DNA of 18,836 nucleotides from Candidatus Bathyarchaeota archaeon. GTDB taxonomy: Archaea > Thermoproteota > Bathyarchaeia > Bathyarchaeales > Bathycorpusculaceae. The notes under the pieces were generated by a model. The model did no database searches. It worked only from the letters and a program-made list of their open reading frames with translations, and was not told the DNA's origin. Shown one piece after another: positions 13,431 through 18,836 of this stretch. The stretch lies in NCBI GenBank assembly GCA_030673805.1, contig DAOVIH010000013.1, forward strand, positions 1-18,836, written 5' to 3'. The position numbers and the translations under genes are program-made. Numbering within the stretch: position 1 is the first letter of the stretch; each line of letters starts with the position of its first letter.

Positions 13431-13458
13431 ATAGCACAACTAGGTGCAGGTCACAAAA

Positions 13459-14058
13459 GTGGTAGGAAAGGGCTCTTTCATATGTGTCGAGGGCTTGGAT
13501 GGTTGTGGGAAAACAACCCAAGCAAAGGTGCTCGCTGAAAGATTGGGGCATCAGTACAAGACAGTCTACACGGCCGAACCTAGCCAAGGTGAAATTGGAA
13601 CTTTTATAAGAGAGTATTGCCTGAAGAATGAAAACCGTCTTTCAAGCATTGTTGAGGCTTTGTTATTCGCTGCAGATCGATTTGAACACGTAAAAAACGA
13701 GGTTATTCCCGCTGTATTTGAAGGAACTTTGGTGATTTCCGATCGATATTTGCATTCATCTCTCGCTTATCAGGGTGCAGCTGGAGTAAGTCTGGAATGG
13801 ATTCAAAAAATAAACCAAAATGCTATCAATCCAGATTTGGTGATTTTCATAGATGTTGAACCAAAAGTCGCTATAAACCGGCTAAAACGCGAAAAATCGG
13901 TAATGGAAAACGTAGCGACCCTAAAAAAAGTTCGCGAGATTTACATGAAATTCGTACAGAAAGGCGATCTTGTAAGAGTTGAAGGAAACAGGCCCCCAGA
14001 AGAAGTTGGTAAAGATATATTGTTCCTGGTAAGACGGTTCTTGAAAAACAGATGTTAG
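13459..14058 (+). CDS. tmk: Thymidylate kinase (dTMP kinase)
   Basis: Encodes thymidylate kinase (199 residues), which phosphorylates dTMP to dTDP for DNA synthesis. The P-loop is EGLDGCGKTTQ (11-21), YTAEPSQGEIGTFIRE binds the substrate side, DRY lies at 95-97 in ISDRYLHSSLAYQG, and PDLVIFIDVEPKVAINRLKRE leads into the lid. I prefer the GTG at 13459. The protein then begins MVGKGSFICVEG like its relatives, AGGT lies 7 bases upstream, and the TATA box at 13423-13430 would start transcription at about 13453. An in-frame GTG at 13444 adds five residues but would lie upstream of that point. The stop overlaps the end of the convergent gene by 4 bases. Confidence 0.94.
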   Translation: MVGKGSFICVEGLDGCGKTTQAKVLAERLGHQYKTVYTAEPSQGEIGTFIREYCLKNENRLSSIVEALLFAADRFEHVKNEVIPAVFEGTLVISDRYLHSSLAYQGAAGVSLEWIQKINQNAINPDLVIFIDVEPKVAINRLKREKSVMENVATLKKVREIYMKFVQKGDLVRVEGNRPPEEVGKDILFLVRRFLKNRC

Positions 14059-14564
14059 AACGATTCGACAATTCTCAAGACTTTTCTGGAGTATATTTTG
14101 TTAACACTCTTAACGAGCAAACATACTATATCACTCGGTGAAACGTGTCTTGGTCCCCGCTCGTGAAAAACCTGAAGCTTAACCAAACTTCTTTCAAAGA
14201 CAATACGTATCAGGTAATAATCAAATCTTAGCGATGTTCTCTTTTCTTCTGTGTTTTGGTAATACCTGACTGCGCAAAAAAGGTCCATTATCCTTAATGA
14301 ATACTTCCTAAGAGTTTTCTCTATTCGCTTAGTTTCTTCTTCGTCAATAAAGTTAAAGTTCATAGAGTCAGCTATTCCAACTTCGAAAACTATTGAACAT
14401 CCCAGAATGGAAGGGCAGGAGACTTCCTCAAGCTTGAAGGTTTTTCGATTTATTTCATCCAGAACTTTTGCCATCTTCTGCTGTAGGCTTCTAATGGGAA
14501 CAGCTGATGATAACTCCTTGGTTAAGTGGGGGTTTTTAGGAAAATTCTCATAAAACCCGAGCAT
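14055..14564 (-). CDS. Unrecognised 169-residue protein downstream of the zinc-ribbon gene
   Basis: I do not recognise this 169-residue soluble protein. It begins MLGFYENFPKNPH, has mixed helix and strand character, two cysteines close together (C50, C56 in SCPSILGCSIVFEVG), an acidic helix (DEEETKRIEKTLRKYS) and strands such as SLRFDYYLIRIVFERSLVKLQVFHERG. It ends in a helix VCLLVKSVNKIYSRKVLRIVESF. There is no signal peptide or clear membrane segment. The ATG at 14564 is preceded by GGAAG at very short spacing. It lies 17 bases after the Sjogren-antigen-like gene and is surely in its operon, and it overlaps tmk by 4 bases at the stops. It may be specific to this archaeal lineage. Confidence 0.75.
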   Translation of the reverse strand: MLGFYENFPKNPHLTKELSSAVPIRSLQQKMAKVLDEINRKTFKLEEVSCPSILGCSIVFEVGIADSMNFNFIDEEETKRIEKTLRKYSLRIMDLFCAVRYYQNTEEKRTSLRFDYYLIRIVFERSLVKLQVFHERGPRHVSPSDIVCLLVKSVNKIYSRKVLRIVESF

Positions 14565-14581
14565 TCTTCCGTGATCCTGTT

Positions 14582-14944
14582 CTAATTTTCCTTCATTTCC
14601 CTTATCTTGGCAAGATTGTCTAAAAGTTCAGAAAGCGCAGTGCTTAGTTTCTGTAGGTCTTCAACGTTTTCCGTTTCTTCCATCTTATTTTGTATTTCTT
14701 GCACTTTTTTAAGCAAGGTGATCTCAAGCTTTTCCAAAGCCATTTTGCTTGTAATCTTCTGGGCGTCTTCCCCCTCTTTAATAACTATGACCCTCTTTTC
14801 GCATTTTCCACACCACAAAGCTTTGTTTTTCAATCTAAAGAGAGGCGAACTACATGATGGGCATGATAGATCGGTTAAGGTAGATCCCTGACGTAGCAGA
14901 TTCGCCATACGTTTAATCTCATCCTCTTGGGTATTCTCTTGCAC
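14582..14944 (-). CDS. Sjogren's syndrome/scleroderma autoantigen 1 (p27)-like zinc-ribbon protein
   Basis: Encodes a 120-residue archaeal relative of human autoantigen p27 (SSSCA1/ZNRD2). It has a short helix (DEIKRMANLLRQGSTLTD), a zinc ribbon with C28, C31, C45 and C48 (CPSCSSPLFRLKNKALWCGKC), and a C-terminal coiled coil (about 68-118) of Leu, Glu and Lys. The molecular role in archaea is unknown. The frame is open to a TTG at 14974, but I choose the GTG at 14944. The TATA box at 14978-14985 would start transcription near 14955, and GGGG lies 8 bases before the GTG. It heads an operon with the unknown gene downstream. Confidence 0.82.
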   Translation of the reverse strand: MQENTQEDEIKRMANLLRQGSTLTDLSCPSCSSPLFRLKNKALWCGKCEKRVIVIKEGEDAQKITSKMALEKLEITLLKKVQEIQNKMEETENVEDLQKLSTALSELLDNLAKIREMKEN

Positions 14945-14977
14945 TTCTTCAACCCCAAAGTAAATACGCCTCAAAGC

Positions 14978-14985
14978 TTATATAA
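14978..14985. promoter_or_regulatory. Palindromic TATA box shared by two divergent genes
   Basis: TTATATAA reads the same on both strands. Measured 25-27 bases from its centre, it would start the plus-strand transcript near 15007 (leader of about 15 bases before UPF0147, containing AGGTGG). It would start the minus-strand transcript near 14956 (leader of about 12 bases before the zinc-ribbon gene, containing GGGG). The symmetric fit suggests one element serves both. Confidence 0.6.
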
Positions 14986-15021
14986 CTTGAATAATGGAAC
15001 TTTCGCCTAGGTGGCTGTGAA

Positions 15022-15300
15022 ATGGTTGGAAAGAAAAAAGCTGCGGAATATGAAGAACGAATAAACAAGGCGTTGGTTGTGCTAGGGGCGGTATCCGAAG
15101 ATCATACTACTCCTAGAAACATTAGACGGGCCGCAAAAGAATCAATTAATGCACTTCAGGTCACAGAATACACCCCTGCGGTGAGGACTTCTAACGTAAT
15201 CTCGATCTTGGATGAGATTCTTCAGGACCCAAACATGCCACCCTACACCCGAGTGAAACTATGGAACGTAATGAGCCTGATAGAAGCGATAAAAGACTAA
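15022..15300 (+). CDS. UPF0147 family protein
   Basis: Encodes a 92-residue all-helical protein of the archaeal UPF0147 family, whose function is unknown. Typical features are the N-terminal helix EYEERINKALVVLGAVSEDHTTPRNIRRAAKESINAL and the C-terminal NVISILDEILQDPNMPPYTRVKLWNVMSLIEAI, which together form a small helical bundle. The ATG at 15022 has AGGTGG (15009-15014) seven bases upstream. It shares a divergent promoter with the p27-like zinc-ribbon gene. Just after the stop a degenerate copy of the last 17 bases is present, then a T-rich terminator. Confidence 0.93.
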   Translation: MVGKKKAAEYEERINKALVVLGAVSEDHTTPRNIRRAAKESINALQVTEYTPAVRTSNVISILDEILQDPNMPPYTRVKLWNVMSLIEAIKD

Positions 15301-15319
15301 CTGAAGCGGTATAAGACTA
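15283..15319 (+). repeat. Imperfect 20-base tandem duplication over the UPF0147 stop codon
   Basis: GAAGCGATAAAAGACTA (15283-15299) is followed 20 bases later by GAAGCGGTATAAGACTA (15303-15319), with 15 of 17 bases identical. The first copy encodes the last residues (EAIKD) of the UPF0147 protein; the second lies outside the gene. It looks like a decayed local duplication. Confidence 0.6.
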
Positions 15320-15320
15320 C

Positions 15321-15336
15321 TTTTATTTTCTTTTTC
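15321..15336 (+). terminator. T-rich terminator after UPF0147
   Basis: TTTTATTTTCTTTTTC follows the UPF0147 stop by about 20 bases, a normal archaeal transcription stop signal without a hairpin. The rest of the 295-base gap to the next gene holds no credible coding frame. Near its end is a candidate TATA-like CTTTTAAG (15554-15561) for the DUF1638 gene. Confidence 0.5.
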
Positions 15337-15595
15337 TGAGAAGACTTGACTCGTCATTATTAGTTTCGTATTCGAAGCTCATTTTCGGCAGTTTGATTGC
15401 ATCTTAGGTTGTAAGCTACTTTGGCAGTGAAATCATTATCTACATTTTTTATCTGACAAGAAAGGGGAAGAACAGAAGCATTGGCAAAAAAGGCACAAAT
15501 AGTGATTGTGTTCACGGGAAAAAGGAATCTTTGATTTAAAAAATACAAAATCGCTTTTAAGCTGAATTTTAATCTTCTTCTATGGTTTCATTATT

Positions 15596-16189
15596 ATGAA
15601 GGACTATCTTATTTGTTGTAGTGTCTTGAAGGATGAAGTTGAAAAGCTTGCCTTAGAAGAAGAGTTTGAGGTTATTTTTCTTGGCATGACCCTTCACAGT
15701 GACTATGACCTTTTAGAGGAGAATCTAAGGAAAGTTATCCAGGGGTGCTCTTCTCGGTCTCCAAATAGAGTCATTGTGGTCTATGGAGACGATTGCTTAG
15801 GTTTAAACGGTGAAATGAAGCAACTCATAGACGAGTACGGCGCCACCAAGGTTGACGCAATTAACTGCATAGACTGTTTACTTGGCGGAAATGGAAAGTA
15901 TCTTTCTGCTGATCCGGAAAACAAACTAATCTTTCTAAGTCCAGGCTGGATCAAATACTTCAGCCACAAAAAAGAAACAGCCACCAAAGAAGAACAAAGA
16001 ATCTTCAAGAAAATGTTCAAAGACCTTGACGGCATCATCATCCTCGATACACTCGGAAACCTAGCAAAGCATAAGAAACAAATCCAATCCTTCGCGGATT
16101 TCACCGGCCTCAAAATCATAGATGCCAGAGAAATCAACACCGACAACCTTAAACATTTGATCAACCACGCTAAAAAAAGAAACACCTAA
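15596..16189 (+). CDS. DUF1638 family protein
   Basis: Encodes a 197-residue protein matching the DUF1638 pattern: an early cysteine pair (C7, C8) in the first strand, the LH motif in FLGMTLHSDYDLLEENL (H34), VIVVYGDDCLGLNG (C67), the cysteine-containing DAINCIDCLLGG (C91, C94) and FLSPGWIKYF (115-121). These cysteines and the histidine could bind a metal or cofactor; in methanogens and related anaerobes, DUF1638 genes often lie near corrinoid methyltransferases. No such gene is seen here. The ATG at 15596 lacks a ribosome binding site, and a TATA-like CTTTTAAG about 38 bases upstream suggests a short-leader transcript. The family call is good; the function is unknown. Confidence 0.82.
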   Translation: MKDYLICCSVLKDEVEKLALEEEFEVIFLGMTLHSDYDLLEENLRKVIQGCSSRSPNRVIVVYGDDCLGLNGEMKQLIDEYGATKVDAINCIDCLLGGNGKYLSADPENKLIFLSPGWIKYFSHKKETATKEEQRIFKKMFKDLDGIIILDTLGNLAKHKKQIQSFADFTGLKIIDAREINTDNLKHLINHAKKRNT

Positions 16190-16306
16190 CAAAACTGCTG
16201 ACTATTCTCCCCAAGAGAAATACCTTTTCATCTTCTATTTTGGTTACTCGCTAGAGATATATTGAAGTTGTTACATGTAACTCTGGGTTCCAGGGGATAA
16301 TGCCCT

Positions 16307-17689
16307 TTGAAGTACGATGTAATAATCGTTGGTGCTGGTCCAGCAGGAATTTTCTCTGCTCTAGAACTAACGGAGAAGAACAACCTCAAAGTTATCATTT
16401 TAGATAGAGGCCTAGACATAGATCAGCGCAAATGTCCATCTAGCCGTGGATTTGAATGTATGCATTGTGAACCTTGCTCGGTTTTGTCAGGTTGGGGTGG
16501 TGCAGGCGCTTACAGCGATGGAAAACTCACTTTGTCAACGGAGGTAGGCGGCTGGCTCAGTCAGTACCTTTCAGTTGAAGACCTTAAAGCCCTGATAGGA
16601 TACGTAGACAAAATCTATCTGAAGTACGGGGCTGATGAGCGGATTTACGGCAGTGATGTAGAAAAGGTAGACGAAATCGAGCGCCAAGCTTCTCTTGCAG
16701 GCTTGAAACTGATCAAGCAGAGGATTCGCCATATGGGAACTGATAAGTGCTTAGAAACTCTCAGGCGGATGCGTAGAGAACTAAACGGTAGAATAATCTT
16801 TAAACCCGAAACTGATGTTAAAGGACTCATTATAGATAAAAACACTGTTAAAGGAATCGAAACCCAAAATGGGGAGAAATTCCTTGGAAAATACGTGATT
16901 ACTGCGCCAGGCAGAAGTGGCGCAGAATGGCTTCAAACAGAGGCTCAAATCCGAGGTTTAAAGACAATAAACAACCCTGTAGACATAGGCGTGAGGGTTG
17001 AAGTGTTGGCTTCAGTTATGGAGAAGCTAACAAAAGTTCTCTATGAACCCAAGCTTATTCACTATTCAAGACTTTTCGACGATCAAGTTCGCACCTTTTG
17101 TGTTTCTCCCTACGGTGAAGTCACCACCGAATCATATGATGGTATCTTAACCGTTAATGGGCAAAGCTATGCTGAAAGGAAAACACCCAATACAAACTTC
17201 GCAATTTTAGTAAGTACTTCTTTTACAGAACCTTTCAAAGAGCCCATAGCCTATGGAAAATACATTGCCAGATTATCTAATCTGTTAAGCGGAGGAGTGA
17301 TGGTGCAGCGCTTAGGGGACTTGGTTGTTGGGAGGCGATCAACTGCAGAAAGGATCTCACGTAGCATCGTCACACCCACCTTGAAGAATGCTACACCTGG
17401 AGATCTGAGCTTCGTTTTGCCATATCGTTACCTGTCTGACATACGCGAGATGTTGCAAGCTCTAGATGTAATTTCGCCTGGGATCCACTCGCGAGACACA
17501 CTTCTCTATGGAGTTGAAGTGAAGTTTTACTCTTCACGATTACAACTAAACGAAAAACTGGAAACTAAAATTCACAATTTATTCACTATTGGTGATGGTG
17601 CAGGTGTTACGAGGGGGCTGATTCAAGCTTCTGCTTCTGGCGTAGTAGTTGGAAGAGAAATAATTAGAAGGGAAAACCTGACGATCTAG
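16307..17689 (+). CDS. FAD-dependent dehydrogenase, COG2509 type
   Basis: Encodes a 460-residue flavoprotein. The N-terminal Rossmann motif is GAGPAG (9-14) followed by the acidic end IILDRG; the C-terminal FAD block is LFTIGDGAGVTRGLIQASASGVVVGREI. The segment CPSSRGFECMHCEPCSVLSGWGGAGAYSDGKLTLS (43-77) is the hallmark of the uncharacterised COG2509 dehydrogenases. It carries four cysteines, C43, C51, C54 and C57, that might hold an Fe-S cluster or a redox disulfide. The substrate is unknown. The start is a TTG at 16307 (MKYDVIIVGAGPAG), with GGGG 10 bases upstream and a candidate TATA (AGATATATTG, about 16254-16263). It is 117 bases from both neighbours and probably transcribed alone. Confidence 0.88.
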   Translation: MKYDVIIVGAGPAGIFSALELTEKNNLKVIILDRGLDIDQRKCPSSRGFECMHCEPCSVLSGWGGAGAYSDGKLTLSTEVGGWLSQYLSVEDLKALIGYVDKIYLKYGADERIYGSDVEKVDEIERQASLAGLKLIKQRIRHMGTDKCLETLRRMRRELNGRIIFKPETDVKGLIIDKNTVKGIETQNGEKFLGKYVITAPGRSGAEWLQTEAQIRGLKTINNPVDIGVRVEVLASVMEKLTKVLYEPKLIHYSRLFDDQVRTFCVSPYGEVTTESYDGILTVNGQSYAERKTPNTNFAILVSTSFTEPFKEPIAYGKYIARLSNLLSGGVMVQRLGDLVVGRRSTAERISRSIVTPTLKNATPGDLSFVLPYRYLSDIREMLQALDVISPGIHSRDTLLYGVEVKFYSSRLQLNEKLETKIHNLFTIGDGAGVTRGLIQASASGVVVGREIIRRENLTI

Positions 17690-17806
17690 GCGAACAAATT
17701 ACGCAGTAAATAGCTCCAGCGCCAAGTCTTGGGTGCTAATACGGTTCGTTTCTAAAAGTTTTTCTACTCCCTTGCCTAGTCTCTCCTTGAAAAGGAAAGG
17801 TGCGTT

Positions 17807-18836
17807 ATGGGCCCAAAACTAATTGGCTATGGGACATGGTACGACAAGATGGCCTGGTCCATTGTAAATAGAGAACAGAAACTTGTGAGAAGCCTGAGCT
17901 TGATAAGGACCGAGATGGGACTGGGCGCCTCGGGTTTTCCTCATATTGGAAGTTTGGGAGATGCCGCCCGTTCCTACGCGGTTACTTTAGCTTTAAGGCA
18001 AATGGGCTTAAACTCTGAATTGGTTGCCTTTTGTGATGACAAAGATGGGTTGCGTAAGGTTCCTACTGGATTGCCGAAATCTCTTGAGAAATACCTAGGG
18101 TTTCCAGTGTCCAGTATTCCAGATCCTTTTGGTTGCCATGAAAGCTATGGCAAACACATGAGTTCCCTCTTGCTTGAGGCCTTAGACAAGTGCGGTATCC
18201 AATACCAATACCTTTCGGCTAAAGAAGTTTACGATAAAGGCCTTCTGAGGGAAGAAATCAGAATGATACTTTTAAACGGGAAGAAAGTGGGGCAAATCGT
18301 CAAAGAAGAGGTTGGGCAAGAGCGCTACACCGAAGTTTTGCCGTACTTCCCTATCTGCGCAAAATGCGGCAGGATTTACACAACCAAAGCCTCCAAGTTT
18401 GACCCAAAAACAGATACCGTATTCTACACTTGTGAAGGAATGCAAATCAAAGGCAGATGGATTGAAGGCTGTGGAGCTAAAGGCGAAGCTGATATAGCCG
18501 TCGGCGAAGGAAAACTAAGCTGGAAAGTCGAGTTTGCAGCCCGATGGAAAGCTTTGGACATACGATTTGAGGCTTATGGAAAGGACATTGCGGATTCTGT
18601 GCGAATAAACGATAGAATCTGTCGTGAGATATTGTGTTATGAACCTCCCTCACATGCAAAATACGAGATGTTTTTGGACAAAAGTGGCAAAAAGATATCA
18701 AAATCTGCAGGAAACGTCTTTACTCCCCAAGTGTGGTTCCGTTATGGCTCTCCTCAGTCGCTGATTCTGCTTATGCTCAAGAGATTCGTGGGGACACGCA
18801 CCATTGCTGTCTCAGATGTTCCATCCTACATGAATG
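17807..18836 (+). CDS. lysS: Lysyl-tRNA synthetase, class I (partial, runs off the window)
   Basis: Encodes the first 343 residues of class I lysyl-tRNA synthetase, the archaeal type unrelated to the class II enzyme of most bacteria and eukaryotes. It charges tRNA-Lys. The start WYDKMAWSIV is typical. The HIGH-like motif is PHIG (45-48) in GLGASGFPHIGSLGD, and the KMSKS-like motif is KISKS (296-300) in DKSGKKISKSAGNVF. A cysteine-rich insert (CAKCGRIYTT ... TCEG ... GCGAKGE) may bind zinc. The ATG at 17807 has AAAGGTG 4 bases upstream. A small hairpin TCCTT-GAA-AAGGA (17784-17796) lies just before this site and could affect its exposure. The frame has no stop up to the edge; the C-terminal helical domain is outside. 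Confidence 0.95.
   Translation, partial: MGPKLIGYGTWYDKMAWSIVNREQKLVRSLSLIRTEMGLGASGFPHIGSLGDAARSYAVTLALRQMGLNSELVAFCDDKDGLRKVPTGLPKSLEKYLGFPVSSIPDPFGCHESYGKHMSSLLLEALDKCGIQYQYLSAKEVYDKGLLREEIRMILLNGKKVGQIVKEEVGQERYTEVLPYFPICAKCGRIYTTKASKFDPKTDTVFYTCEGMQIKGRWIEGCGAKGEADIAVGEGKLSWKVEFAARWKALDIRFEAYGKDIADSVRINDRICREILCYEPPSHAKYEMFLDKSGKKISKSAGNVFTPQVWFRYGSPQSLILLMLKRFVGTRTIAVSDVPSYMN

Noticed and set aside
13381..13587. Extension of the HD protein by 69 residues
   Set aside because: It would cross the tmk start region; the ATG at 13380 has GGAG at proper spacing and starts with the family's normal N-terminus.
15360..15548. 62-residue minus-strand frame in the gap before the DUF1638 gene
   Set aside because: No ribosome binding site, no recognisable motif and odd composition; likely chance.
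18477..18701. 74-residue minus-strand frame
   Set aside because: It lies opposite the KMSKS-side coding region of lysS and has no features of its own.
1..18836. CRISPR arrays, insertion sequences, integrases or prophage genes
   Set aside because: No regularly spaced repeats, terminal inverted repeats or transposase motifs were found on either strand.

Overview
The window is chromosomal archaeal DNA. It carries archaeal/eukaryotic-type ribosomal proteins (S24e, S27ae, S6e), the RNA polymerase subunits Rpo7 (E') and Spt4 (E''), the translation factor aIF2-gamma, an archaeal GTP-dependent dephospho-CoA kinase, a class I lysyl-tRNA synthetase, a UPF0147 protein and a Fae-Hps fusion. The tRNA gene encodes no CCA. 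GTG and TTG starts are frequent, and Shine-Dalgarno (SD) sequences (GGTG, GAGG) and TATA boxes are visible. The content best fits a TACK-type archaeon of the Bathyarchaeia or a near relative. That placement is inferred from gene content; no search was run. There is no CRISPR array, insertion sequence, integrase or other mobile element: this is mostly housekeeping DNA with a few lineage-specific genes.

Region 1 (1-2660, + strand) is the head of the S10 ribosomal operon: L3 (cut by the window edge), L4, L23, L2 and S19. It ends at a hairpin/T-rich terminator instead of continuing into L22-S3-L29. Region 2 (2649-5545, - strand) is the conserved archaeal cluster Fcf1-like PIN protein - rpo7 - spt4 - dephospho-CoA kinase - S24e - S27ae, followed by an unrecognised 141-residue protein. 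Region 3 (5844-8042) holds a Nudix Ap4A hydrolase (+), aIF2-gamma (-) and S6e (-).

Region 4 (8243-11672) is the most interesting part. It holds a Fae-Hps formaldehyde enzyme with an extra N-terminal helix-turn-helix, set behind a promoter dotted with TGTCGG motifs. These include a TGTCG-N5-CGACA palindrome touching the TATA box and an exact 12-base repeat on either side of the promoter. It looks like an enzyme that could regulate its own gene. A small two-helix membrane protein (+) and an M32 carboxypeptidase (-) follow.

Region 5 (11786-14058) has a stem-loop element, tRNA-Glu(UUC), an HD-domain phosphohydrolase of the dNTPase type (-) and, divergent from it, thymidylate kinase (+). These two genes may act on opposite sides of the dNTP pool. 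Region 6 (14055-15340) is a two-gene - strand operon (unknown protein; Sjogren/scleroderma-autoantigen-1-type zinc ribbon) sharing a palindromic TATA box with a divergent UPF0147 gene. Region 7 (15596-18836, + strand) holds a DUF1638 protein, a COG2509-type FAD dehydrogenase and class I lysS, which runs off the end of the window.
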